From NCBI RefSeq assembly GCF_005491705.1, contig NZ_CP028092.1, positions 620,001 through 684,000 of the forward strand: a stretch of DNA of 64,000 nt. Direction: 5' to 3'. This document shows positions 16,824 through 26,528 of the stretch, piece after piece (the stretch's first letter is position 1; each line of letters starts with the position of its first letter). A program made the position numbers and the translations under genes. The DNA is from Pontibacter sp. SGAir0037. GTDB lineage: Bacteria > Bacteroidota > Bacteroidia > Cytophagales > Hymenobacteraceae. Below the pieces are notes generated by a model. It was not told the DNA's origin. It made no database searches and saw nothing but the letters and a program-made list of their open reading frames with translations.

Positions 16824-17658
16824 TGTGCCTTAACAGAAATCACTATCGGGAGGCTGAAGTAATAGATAGGTACTGCTTCCTGTTGCTGTATAAGTTTCCG
16901 CTTGTTCAGCTGTGCCGCTTCCTACAAGAATAAAATCATTGTTAAAACAATGATATGAAAGCTAAAAAAAATAATAAAAATTTGTTGTAAGTGCTCAATC
17001 ACGCTGCTATATTAGCAACATTAATTTGTAGTTCTGCGTCTTTTTATCTGATGCATCGGAAAGTTTAGTTGGTGTTGGTTTTTGCTGTAACTGCTAGCAA
17101 TTCAGTAAGATGCTTAGCTTTATTTTATGTGTTGTATAGATAGTTTGAATTAGAGCAGATTGATGTTTTTGTTGCCTGGATGTTTATATACATCGGCAAG
17201 AAATAGTATAAGTGCTTCATATTTATCATATTATCCTTAAGCTTTAAGTTAAACTCGTTTAATAACTCATTGTTGTTTGTTGTATAAAGGGAGTAATCAC
17301 ACGCATTTTAGAAATTTTAAACTGTTAATCATCGGAAAGGAGACCTATTGATATAGAATTATACATTATTATAAAGCCAGTATCGAATCAAGCTGTTCCA
17401 AATACATGGCTTTTATAGGTTGATCATAAACGATCAATAAAATAACCTCCCACTATTCTACTTGAAGATACGCAGCTCTTATGTGGTTCTGTTCTTTCTG
17501 ATGGTAAGACTAACCTACTGAAGCAGCCATATCTATTACCCATTGCATATTACTTTCTTTCTATGAAAAGTATTGGTGCTATTGAGCGCCTTTCACTTGC
17601 TGCATAGAGGAAATTCCAGTGAATACCCATTTCAATTACTCACCTTAATTTATTTGCA
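16824..17658. other. Long intergenic region before susC
   Basis: 835 bp, AT-rich, no convincing ORF. It contains a perfect 9-bp palindrome with 2-base spacer (16935-16954) and a smaller inverted repeat TTGATC/GATCAA at 17420-17437. No TAnnTTTG promoter with a proper -33 was found. Its length suggests a regulatory leader for the susC operon, but nothing specific can be named. Confidence 0.55.
16935..16954. repeat. Palindrome downstream of the haloperoxidase gene
   Basis: ATCATTGTT and AACAATGAT flank AA. There is no T-run after it on the plus strand, so it is a poor terminator; it could be a weak hairpin or a dyad operator. Confidence 0.45.
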
Positions 17659-20600
17659 ATGAAAAAACTCTTCTACCCATTAAAAAAGCTAATAGTCCCA
17701 TGCATGCTGGTGGGATCTTGCCAAATTGCTTTTGGACAAGATCTGGCTTACGTGGGAAAAAGTGCTGATGATGCTTTTAAGAAAAGCCCATTCAGTACTA
17801 ACGCTGGGGCAAATTCTTCAGGAAGCTCCAAGGCTGTTCAGAATAACACGGTAACAGGCCGGGTGCTCGACGAGAATGGCGACGGTATGCCAGGCGTAAC
17901 GGTGCTTGTAAAAGGTACTTCCAATGGTGTCACAACAAACTCAGAAGGAAGATATTCTATCTCAGCTCCTCCAGGTGGAACACTTGTCGTCTCGTTTATT
18001 GGCTACCAGCGGCAGGAGGTTCCGATTAATAATCGGTCTACTGTAAACATTAATCTGGCGCTGGATGCCCAAGTGTTGGATGAAGTAGTGGTAACAGGTT
18101 ATACCACGGAGAAAAAAAGAGACATTATTGGTTCAGTCTCAGTGGTTAAACCTACTGAATTATTGCAAACACCCGCAGCCAATTTACAATCGCAGTTACA
18201 GGGCCGCGCTGCCGGTGTAACCGTAAGTGGTAACGGGCAACCCGGTGCCACAGCCAAGGTACGTATTCGTGGTTTTGCTTCTTTTGGAAATAACGACCCG
18301 CTTTACGTGATAGACGGCGTGCCTACAGAAAACCCTTCTGCACTAAACCCTCAAGATGTTGAGTCGGTACAGGTGCTGAAAGATGCAACTTCAGCCTCTA
18401 TTTATGGTTCCCGTGCAGCAAATGGTGTAGTAATTGTTACTACGAAGCGTGGTAAAGCCGGTACTTCCAGTATTTCTGTCGACTCCTATACAGGTGTGCA
18501 GGTAATCCCCAAAAGCTCTATGCCGAAAATGATCAGTACAGAGCAGTATGGGCAATACCTGTGGACGGCAGCCAGAAACGGAGGAACACCTTTTGGAGTT
18601 GCTGACGACGAAGGTAACGTAAGAGGATCCAGAATTTATGGTAACGGGTTGTCGCCGGTTGTTCCCGGTTACTTGATAGTTAGTCCTGGCTTTTCAGGAG
18701 GTGTACCGGCAGGAGACCCAAGAGCAAATCCTAACCTTTACAACATTGGGCCTGGTGGTTTTTATCAGATCATCCAGACCAGTCCGGGCACGAACTGGTT
18801 CGATGAAATAACACGGGCTGCCGTAATTCAAAGCCACCAGATAAGTGCTTCCGGCGGCTCTGAAAAAGGAACTTACTCCTTAGGCGTAAACTACTTTAAC
18901 CAGGAAGGTACTATCATCCATACTGGTTATGACCGAGCTTCTGTAAGAGCGAATACTACGTTTAACCCAGTTAATAGAGTACGAGTGGGAGAGAACCTGC
19001 AGGTTACCTATGAAACCAGGCAAGGTGGTGGTGAAGCTGGTGAGGGTGGTGCATGGGCACAAGCCTATCGTATGATGCCTTATCTGCCGGTTTACGATAT
19101 AAATGGCGGCTTTGCTGGTAATGGTGTTGGGGAGTCGGGTAATGGTAGTAGCCCGGTGGCAAACCTTTACAGAGGCAAAGACAACCAGAACAATGGGTTT
19201 AAGATATTTGGTAATGCGTTTGCCGAAGTAGATATTTTAGATGGTTTAACAGCCAGGTCTTCTTTCGGTATTGACTACAACAATAACTACAACAATAACT
19301 ATGTAGCTATTACGTATGAAAGATCTGAGAACCAGACCGAAGACTCATTTACAGAGAATTATGGTTATTTGAATACCTGGACCTGGACCAACACTCTGAA
19401 CTACAACAAAACTTTAGGCGAAAACCATAATATAAAAGTTTTAGCAGGTGTGGAAGCTGTAAAAAGCACAGGCCGTGGCATCACCGGGCGAAATACGAAC
19501 TATGATTTCGGCGTTGATCCTGAATTCAGATCTATCCAGACAGGTACAGGCACTATCACGGCTTCAACTTATAATTTAGGCAGATCCTCTCTCTACTCCT
19601 TGTTTGGTCGTATCGACTATGGTTTCAGAGATAAGTACTTGTTTAATGCAACGGTTCGCCGCGATGCTTCTTCTAAGTTCGGACCAGAAGCCAGAGTCGG
19701 TGTTTTCCCTGCTGTAGGTGCCGCCTGGAGAATTTCGGATGAAGCCTTTATGCAAGGTCTTTCCTTTTTATCAGAGTTGAAAATCAGAGGTGGCTGGGGC
19801 CAGATGGGTAGCCAGCGAAACCTGGATGCCAATAACCAGTTTAGTACCTTCTTCTCACAGCCCGGAGCGTCCTGGTATCCAATTAACGGACAGAATAATT
19901 CTGCTACAGTTGGCTACAGACAACAACGCTTGGGTAACACCAGCACGAAGTGGGAAACAACCGAAACAACTAACCTGGGTATTGATGCATCGTTCTTCAA
20001 TGGTCGGTTTAATGTAACTCTAGAAGGCTACAATGTGGTAACAAAAGATCTTTTAATGGAGCAGGTTCGAAATGGTCTGATGCCGGATATCACCATGCCT
20101 AGAATAAACATTGGTGAAATGCGGAACAGGGGCTTTGACCTGACTTTGGGAACCACAGGGAATTTTGCCAGCGATTTCAGGTATGATGCTAGTTTGAACT
20201 TTACACATTATACAAATGAGTTAACCAGAATGGCTGAATCTGGTGCAATTATTTACCGCAGCACAAACTCTAACAGGTTGAATAACATCATCGCAATTCA
20301 GGAAGGATATCCAATTTCATCCTTCTATGGCTACCAGATTGATGGTATATACCAGAATCAGGCAGAGGTAGATGCCGGTCCTATTACTGATAACAAATGG
20401 GTAGGCTCCTGGAGAATCAAGGATATTAACAACGACGGAAGAATAGATGATAACGACAGAGCTGTTATCGGCAATCCGATTCCTAAGTTCCAGATGGGCT
20501 CCAATCTGTCTTTAGCCTATAAGAACTTCGATATCTCAACTTTTCTGTTCTGGAACTATGGCAACGATCTGTATAACTTCACCAAGTGGTATACAGACTT

Positions 20601-21000
20601 GAGAGGCTTTGTGGGCGGTGTAAGTACCAGGGTGCTGGAAAATTCCTGGTCTGAAACCAACAGGGGAGGTACCTTGCCTATTATAAGCAATGCAGATAAC
20701 TATTCTTCTACTATTTCTACAGATTACTATGTAGAAAAAGGTTCTTATTTAAGAATGAGAACGCTGCAATTAGGATATACACTTCCTACGGCTGTTGCTA
20801 ATAAAATACACCTGAATAACCTAAGAGTATACCTGCAGGGGCAGAACCTTTTCACCGTAACCAATTATACTGGTGCAGATCCTGATATCAGTATAGTAGG
20901 CGATAACAATTCAACAGCTGATGACCAGTTTATGGGGGTTGACCAAGCCAATTATCCTAATTCCAGGCAGTTCATTTTCGGGATTAATTTCGGCTTCTAG
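17659..21000 (+). CDS. SusC/RagA-family TonB-linked outer-membrane transporter
   Basis: 1113 residues. Signal peptide (1-26, ending AFGQ), carboxypeptidase-D regulatory-like domain (about 62-140, VTGRVLDENGDGMPGVTV), TonB box region (DEVVVTGY, about 141-148), plug domain (about 150-265, ending SIYGSRAANGVVIVTTKRG) and a large beta-barrel ending in aromatic FGINFGF. Known: SusC forms the TonB-energised pore under a SusD lid and imports oligomers. No anti-sigma/STN domain is visible. Followed 44 bp later by susD. Substrate unknown. Confidence 0.95.
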   Translation: MKKLFYPLKKLIVPCMLVGSCQIAFGQDLAYVGKSADDAFKKSPFSTNAGANSSGSSKAVQNNTVTGRVLDENGDGMPGVTVLVKGTSNGVTTNSEGRYSISAPPGGTLVVSFIGYQRQEVPINNRSTVNINLALDAQVLDEVVVTGYTTEKKRDIIGSVSVVKPTELLQTPAANLQSQLQGRAAGVTVSGNGQPGATAKVRIRGFASFGNNDPLYVIDGVPTENPSALNPQDVESVQVLKDATSASIYGSRAANGVVIVTTKRGKAGTSSISVDSYTGVQVIPKSSMPKMISTEQYGQYLWTAARNGGTPFGVADDEGNVRGSRIYGNGLSPVVPGYLIVSPGFSGGVPAGDPRANPNLYNIGPGGFYQIIQTSPGTNWFDEITRAAVIQSHQISASGGSEKGTYSLGVNYFNQEGTIIHTGYDRASVRANTTFNPVNRVRVGENLQVTYETRQGGGEAGEGGAWAQAYRMMPYLPVYDINGGFAGNGVGESGNGSSPVANLYRGKDNQNNGFKIFGNAFAEVDILDGLTARSSFGIDYNNNYNNNYVAITYERSENQTEDSFTENYGYLNTWTWTNTLNYNKTLGENHNIKVLAGVEAVKSTGRGITGRNTNYDFGVDPEFRSIQTGTGTITASTYNLGRSSLYSLFGRIDYGFRDKYLFNATVRRDASSKFGPEARVGVFPAVGAAWRISDEAFMQGLSFLSELKIRGGWGQMGSQRNLDANNQFSTFFSQPGASWYPINGQNNSATVGYRQQRLGNTSTKWETTETTNLGIDASFFNGRFNVTLEGYNVVTKDLLMEQVRNGLMPDITMPRINIGEMRNRGFDLTLGTTGNFASDFRYDASLNFTHYTNELTRMAESGAIIYRSTNSNRLNNIIAIQEGYPISSFYGYQIDGIYQNQAEVDAGPITDNKWVGSWRIKDINNDGRIDDNDRAVIGNPIPKFQMGSNLSLAYKNFDISTFLFWNYGNDLYNFTKWYTDLRGFVGGVSTRVLENSWSETNRGGTLPIISNADNYSSTISTDYYVEKGSYLRMRTLQLGYTLPTAVANKIHLNNLRVYLQGQNLFTVTNYTGADPDISIVGDNNSTADDQFMGVDQANYPNSRQFIFGINFGF

Positions 21001-21044
21001 CAACTGGTAAGTTAAGCACATGAATCATTAAAATGTTTTATAAC

Positions 21045-22823
21045 ATGAAGAAGAATAAATTCTATTTAGGAATAACATTAGGTTCTTTGTTTATGGCAGG
21101 AATAATGACTGCCTGTAAAGAAGAATTTCTGGAGCTTGATCCCATCGGTGCCTATTCTGAAAGTTCTTTAACCAATAAAAAAGGTGTTGAAGGAATGTTG
21201 ATAGCAACTTATGCAGCTCTAGATGGCCGCCCTGAAACACAAGCTACTGGATCAACTAATTGGATAATGGGTAGTGTTGCAGCTGATGATGCCAACAAAG
21301 GTTCAGAGGCCGCCGACTTTAATACTATTAATCCCATTGAGCTGTATCAGCAAACGCCTAGTAATGTTGTGATAAACGACAAGTGGCGAGGCGCAGTAGA
21401 TGGGATTGGTATGGCCAACCAGGTTCTGAGAACATTAAAGTTAATTACCGATGCTTCTGCTGCCGATGCGGCACGTATTGAGGGGGAAGCGCGTTTCCTA
21501 CGTGCCTTCTTTCACATGGAAGGTAAAAAAGTGTTTGATAAAGGCTTTCCCTGGATACCGGAAACTGCCGTTACAAACGAAGACTATAAAGCCATCACCA
21601 ACCAAGCCGATATCTGGCCTCAGATTGAAGCTGATTTCAGGTTCGCGATGGAAAACCTTCCGCCAACACAGGCTGACAGAGGTCGCGCAAATAAGTGGGC
21701 TGCGGCTGCTTTCTTAGGCAAAGCACTGATTTACCAGAAAAAGTATGCAGAGGCACTAACTATTCTTAAAGATGTAATGGCTAATGGGACCAATGCACAG
21801 GGAACAAAATATGCATTAAATCCTAACTATGGTGCCAACTTCAGGGTAGCTACAAAAAATAGTGCCGAAACAGTATTTGTCATTCAGTATGCCATTAACG
21901 ACGGAGCTGGTAACAATTCTAATGCGAACTATGAGCAAAACCTGAATTTCCCACATGGTGGTTCTGGAGACAGACCGGGTGGTTGCTGCGGTTTCTTTCA
22001 GCCATCTCAGGCACTGGTTAATTCTTACATGACTGATGCTGCAACAGGTTTACCCAGAAGAACACCGTATGCTACCAATGGTGTCACCAGCGACTATCAG
22101 AGAACTTCCTCTCAACCTTTCACGCCGTATGCAGGTACACTTGATCCGCGCCTTGACCATACAGTAGGCCGCCGTGGTATTCAGTACCTGGATTGGGGCG
22201 CGCACCCTGGCCGTAACTGGATCCGTGATATTAATAACGGTGGACCATACAGCCCGAAGAAAAACGTGCATTCACGAGCTGAACTAACAGGCGGTAGTGC
22301 TGGTACAGGTAGCTGGGGACAGCCAGCCAATGCGCTTAGTTTCCCGGTAATGCGTTATGCAGATGTTATTTTGTTAACTGCTGAAGCCGAAGCACAAGCC
22401 GGATCTTTATCTAATGCTACTGATCTGGTGAATATCGTGCGTGAACGTGCCGGAAGCCAGGAGACCATAGAAGGCATTTACATGGTGGGCTCTAATACGG
22501 AAGGACCGGTTGCGAACTATAAAGTGGGTTTATATACGACACCATTTGCCTCTAAAGATGCAGCCATGACAGCTATCATGGAAGAGCGCCGGTTGGAGTT
22601 GGCAATGGAAGGACATCGTAAATTTGACTTAGTGCGCTGGGGCATTGCAGCCCAAACGCTTAATGCCTATGCAAGCTTCGAAAAAACGTATGTGCCGAAG
22701 TTTACAAATGCACAATTCTCTGCCAATCAGGATGAATTTATGCCTGTTCCGGAGTTGGTGATCAACACCAGCCGACTCTCTTCAGGCCAGTTTAACCTGA
22801 AACAGAACGAAGGTTATCAATAA
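21045..22823 (+). CDS. SusD/RagB-family nutrient-binding lipoprotein
   Basis: 592 residues from the ATG at 21045, which gives a standard lipoprotein signal (lipobox MTAC, Cys24); an ATG 12 bp earlier is possible. SusD layout: N-terminal TPR-like helices (ARFLRAFFHMEGKKVF near 150) and the C-terminal RagB/SusD domain (RYADVILLTAEAEAQAG; MEERRLELAMEGHRKFDLVRWG). It works as the surface lid of the SusC transporter. A Gly/Cys-rich loop GGCCGFFQPSQ (about 310) is unusual. Downstream is a hairpin and then the ASPIC lipoprotein. Confidence 0.95.
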   Translation: MKKNKFYLGITLGSLFMAGIMTACKEEFLELDPIGAYSESSLTNKKGVEGMLIATYAALDGRPETQATGSTNWIMGSVAADDANKGSEAADFNTINPIELYQQTPSNVVINDKWRGAVDGIGMANQVLRTLKLITDASAADAARIEGEARFLRAFFHMEGKKVFDKGFPWIPETAVTNEDYKAITNQADIWPQIEADFRFAMENLPPTQADRGRANKWAAAAFLGKALIYQKKYAEALTILKDVMANGTNAQGTKYALNPNYGANFRVATKNSAETVFVIQYAINDGAGNNSNANYEQNLNFPHGGSGDRPGGCCGFFQPSQALVNSYMTDAATGLPRRTPYATNGVTSDYQRTSSQPFTPYAGTLDPRLDHTVGRRGIQYLDWGAHPGRNWIRDINNGGPYSPKKNVHSRAELTGGSAGTGSWGQPANALSFPVMRYADVILLTAEAEAQAGSLSNATDLVNIVRERAGSQETIEGIYMVGSNTEGPVANYKVGLYTTPFASKDAAMTAIMEERRLELAMEGHRKFDLVRWGIAAQTLNAYASFEKTYVPKFTNAQFSANQDEFMPVPELVINTSRLSSGQFNLKQNEGYQ

Positions 22824-22840
22824 GTAACTCTTTCCAGTAG

Positions 22841-22875
22841 AACAATGGCAAGATTTGTGAAATCTTGCCATTGTT
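22841..22875 (+). terminator. Terminator after susD
   Basis: 16-bp perfect stem (22841-22856 with 22860-22875), loop GTG, followed by ATTTTA. The weak T-tract suggests partial termination, which would lower expression of the downstream lipoprotein genes relative to susCD. Confidence 0.8.
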
Positions 22876-22957
22876 ATTTTACCGAATTACAATCAAAATA
22901 GTATATTAGTTACTGCTTTCCAGTACCTTTTACGTCTATATTCGCTGCGCTCTTCTC

Positions 22958-25900
22958 ATGAAAATCTTACCATTAAAGTTAATCCCTTACCTGCTTATAG
23001 GTATAATTTGTGCCTGCACTAAGAAGGAAGATACTTTGTTTACATTGTTGTCTCCTGATGAAACAGGCATTACCTTCTCAAACAGGATTTTTGAAAGCGA
23101 TACCCTGAATATCCTCACCTCAGAGTATGTGTACAATGGTGGCGGTGTAGCCGTGGGTGATTTTAACAATGATGGCCTGCAGGATGTGTACTTTACAGGG
23201 AATATGGTTTCGAACAAGCTGTACCTGAATAAAGGCGACTTTAAGTTTGATGATATAACAGACAAAGCTAACGTTGCAGGCGAAGGCAAATGGTGCTCTG
23301 GTGTGGCCTTGGTAGATATTAACAACGACGGCTGGCTCGATATTTATGTTGGAGCTACTATGAAGAAAACGCCAGAAAGCAGGGCCAATCTGTTGTATAT
23401 AAACAATGGGCCCGGAAAAGACGGTATACCTACTTTTACAGAATCTGCCGAAAAGTACGGCATTGCAGATACCGGCCATACCACCAACGCTGCCTTTTTC
23501 GACTACGACCTAGACGGAGACCTAGACCTCTATGTGCTGACGAATGTGATCAACGAAGGATTACCAACCACCTATCATAAAAAGAAAGTGGATGGCAGTG
23601 CCGAAAACAACGACCGGTTTTACCGCAACAACGGCGACGGTACCTTTACCAATATAACACAGGAAGCCGGTATTGTTATAGAAGGTTTTGGATTAGGCCT
23701 GGCTATATCGGATATCAACATGGATGGCTGGCCTGATGTATACGTTTCTAACGATTACCTGTCTAACGACCTCCTGTATATTAACAACCAGAACGGTACT
23801 TTCACTAACAGAATAGATGAGTACATCAACCACACAAGCTATTCTGCCATGGGAAACAGCGTGACTGATATTAACAATGATGGCTTGGTGGACATCCTGG
23901 CCCTGGATATGCTGCCAGAAAACAACAAGCGCAAGAAAATGATGATCGGTCCGAACAATTATGCCGGTTATATCAATAACGATGTCTATAATTACCAGCA
24001 CCAGTATGTACGCAACACCCTGCAACTACACCAGGGGCTGACGGAAAAAGGCGAACCTGTATTTAGTGAAATCGGGCAGTTAGCCGGTATTTACCAGACC
24101 GATTGGAGTTGGGCTCCTTTGTTAGCCGATTTTGATAACGACGGCTTGCGGGATGCCATTATCACCAACGGTTTCCCAAGAGATGTAACTGATCATGACT
24201 TCCGGATTTACAGAAGCGGCTCCGCCGGAATGGTGGGAGGTATGTACCTGATCGACTCTATACCTGTTGTGAAAATAGCCAATTACGCCTTTCAGAACAA
24301 TGGAGACTTAACATTTAAAGACAGGTGTAAAGAATGGGGGCTAACCACACCTTCTTTCTCCAATGGTGCGGCCTATGCCGATCTGGATAACGATGGCGAC
24401 CTGGATTTTCTGGTGAATAACATAAATGACAGTGCCTTTGTATACCAGAACCAGTTATATAGCGGGAAAAAAACGTCCAGTACAAATCATTACCTTAAAG
24501 TACGGTTTAAGGGCAGCGACATGAACCGGGGGGGGATTGGTGCAAAGCTAACCATTTACTATGATAACGGTAAACAGCAGTTTCATGAACACTCCCTGTA
24601 TAAAGGATATCTTTCTACGGTAGAAAATTCGGCACATTTCGGGTTGGGTAATTCACCCTCAGTAGACTCTTTACTTGTTACCTGGCCCGATGGGAGGGCC
24701 CAGAGGCTGGTGAATGTTAAAACCAACCAGACGCTGACGCTGGAATATGTAAAAGCTAGCCTTTTAGGAGCTTCTGCCCCAGCTTTAAGTAACAGTATGC
24801 CGGAAACAGCGCCGCTACAGGAGGCAGCTGGTTCCTATAATATTTTGTTTAAGCACCTGGAAGATGATAAAATAGACTTTAATGTACAAAAAACAATGCC
24901 TCACAAGTATACCCAGTCAGGCCCGGGAATAGCAGTAGGCGATATAGATGGAAACGGTTTGGAAGACTTCTACATAGGCGGTGCGTCAGGCCGGCCAGGT
25001 ACTTTTTTTCTGCAGCAGTCTACGGGTAGGTTCGTGATGTCTGATAAGCAAATAATCCGGAATGGGCCGAAGGTGGAAGAAGAAATGGGCGTTCTTTTCT
25101 TTGATGCCGACCAGGATGGCGACCTTGACCTGTATGTGGTAAGCGGCAGCTATGAGTTTGAGGAGGGGTCACCATATTTCCAGGACAAAGTATACAAGAA
25201 CAACGGCAAGGGCATTTTTACATTAGATGCGGAGGCCCTGCCTGCTTTATATGCCAGCGGGTCCTGCGTAAAGGCAGCTGATTATGACCAGGATGGCGAC
25301 CTGGATTTGTTTGTAGGGACTCGTGTTATTTCTGGTAAATATCCGTTGGCTCCTGCCAGTTATATACTGCAAAACAACAATGGCCGATTTACAGATGTTA
25401 CCGCACAGGTGTGCCCTGAACTGAAAACATTGGGAATGGTGGCCGATGCGCTGTGGTCTGATTTTGATGGAGACGGCCAGGTTGATTTGATTATAGCCGG
25501 AGAATGGATGCCGGTTACTTTTTTCAAGAATAAGAAAGGCAAATTAACAAATGTAACAGAGGCAACTGGTCTGGCCAATAAAATCGGTTGGTGGAACAGC
25601 CTGGTAGCAGGCGATTTCGACGGAGATGGCGATATAGACTATATGGCTGGTAACCTTGGGCTGAACACCAACTATGTGGCTACAGAAGACATGCCTTTGC
25701 TGGTTTATGCAAAGGATTTCGATGATAATGGTAATATAGACCCGGTGTTAGCCTGCTACATGAAAGCAGAAGACGGTACCATGAAAGCTTTTCCGATGCA
25801 CAACCGCGACGACTTAAATGCGCAAATGCCTCGTACACGCAGTATTTTTGCCCGCTATGCAAACTATAGCACTGCCACCATAGAGCAGGTGCTGAAGCCC

Positions 25901-26521
25901 GAAGAAACAAAAGATGCGCTTATCCTGCGGGCAACACACCTGGCAAACAGTTACATCGAGAATCTGGGCGGAGGCAAATTTAAATTGACCGCTTTGCCCG
26001 TTGAGGCACAGCTGGCCCCCGTTTACGGCATGGTAACAGAAGACATTAACCACGACGGAAACCTGGATGTGCTCTTAGTAGGGAATGACTATGGAACGGA
26101 GGTTTTTACCGGTCGGTACGATGCTTTTAAAGGGTTATACCTGCAGGGCAATGGCAAAGGTGGTTTTGTGCCGCAACCCTTAAGCAGAAGTGGCTTTTAT
26201 GTGCCCGGAGATGCCAAAGGTCTGGCAACTTTATATGGCAAAAACGGGGAGAGGATAGTGCTGGCTACGCAGAATCAGGATAACCTGAAAGTGTTTACGC
26301 TGAAAGAAAGTACGGCAGCGAACAATCTTTTATCTAAAACTATTACCCTGAATCCCCAAGATGCCTGGGCACAGGTTTTTTATAAAAACGGCCGTAAAGC
26401 TAAAGTGGAATTTTACTACGGCTCTACCTATTTATCTCAATCAGGAAGAATGTTTAAACTAACTCCAGACATGGAGAAGGTGGTAATGTATACCTTTACA
26501 GGAAAAAGCCGCACTTTATAA
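22958..26521 (+). CDS. VCBS/FG-GAP beta-propeller lipoprotein with ASPIC/UnbV domain
   Basis: 1187 residues. Lipobox IICAC near Cys20. About 14 calcium-loop motifs of the type D-x-[DN]-x-DG-x-x-D (e.g. DFNNDGLQD, DYDLDGDLD, DIDGNGLED, DFDGDGDID) are spread over two blocks, about 60-500 and 640-1080, implying two beta-propellers. Between them (about 515-590) lies an ASPIC/UnbV domain (GGIGAKLTIYY, STVENSAHFGLG). This architecture is common next to SusC/SusD in Bacteroidota but its function is unknown; related CRTAC1 is a eukaryotic matrix protein. It is 7 bp upstream of the next gene, clearly one operon. Confidence 0.88.
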   Translation: MKILPLKLIPYLLIGIICACTKKEDTLFTLLSPDETGITFSNRIFESDTLNILTSEYVYNGGGVAVGDFNNDGLQDVYFTGNMVSNKLYLNKGDFKFDDITDKANVAGEGKWCSGVALVDINNDGWLDIYVGATMKKTPESRANLLYINNGPGKDGIPTFTESAEKYGIADTGHTTNAAFFDYDLDGDLDLYVLTNVINEGLPTTYHKKKVDGSAENNDRFYRNNGDGTFTNITQEAGIVIEGFGLGLAISDINMDGWPDVYVSNDYLSNDLLYINNQNGTFTNRIDEYINHTSYSAMGNSVTDINNDGLVDILALDMLPENNKRKKMMIGPNNYAGYINNDVYNYQHQYVRNTLQLHQGLTEKGEPVFSEIGQLAGIYQTDWSWAPLLADFDNDGLRDAIITNGFPRDVTDHDFRIYRSGSAGMVGGMYLIDSIPVVKIANYAFQNNGDLTFKDRCKEWGLTTPSFSNGAAYADLDNDGDLDFLVNNINDSAFVYQNQLYSGKKTSSTNHYLKVRFKGSDMNRGGIGAKLTIYYDNGKQQFHEHSLYKGYLSTVENSAHFGLGNSPSVDSLLVTWPDGRAQRLVNVKTNQTLTLEYVKASLLGASAPALSNSMPETAPLQEAAGSYNILFKHLEDDKIDFNVQKTMPHKYTQSGPGIAVGDIDGNGLEDFYIGGASGRPGTFFLQQSTGRFVMSDKQIIRNGPKVEEEMGVLFFDADQDGDLDLYVVSGSYEFEEGSPYFQDKVYKNNGKGIFTLDAEALPALYASGSCVKAADYDQDGDLDLFVGTRVISGKYPLAPASYILQNNNGRFTDVTAQVCPELKTLGMVADALWSDFDGDGQVDLIIAGEWMPVTFFKNKKGKLTNVTEATGLANKIGWWNSLVAGDFDGDGDIDYMAGNLGLNTNYVATEDMPLLVYAKDFDDNGNIDPVLACYMKAEDGTMKAFPMHNRDDLNAQMPRTRSIFARYANYSTATIEQVLKPEETKDALILRATHLANSYIENLGGGKFKLTALPVEAQLAPVYGMVTEDINHDGNLDVLLVGNDYGTEVFTGRYDAFKGLYLQGNGKGGFVPQPLSRSGFYVPGDAKGLATLYGKNGERIVLATQNQDNLKVFTLKESTAANNLLSKTITLNPQDAWAQVFYKNGRKAKVEFYYGSTYLSQSGRMFKLTPDMEKVVMYTFTGKSRTL

Positions 26522-26528
26522 CGAACCC

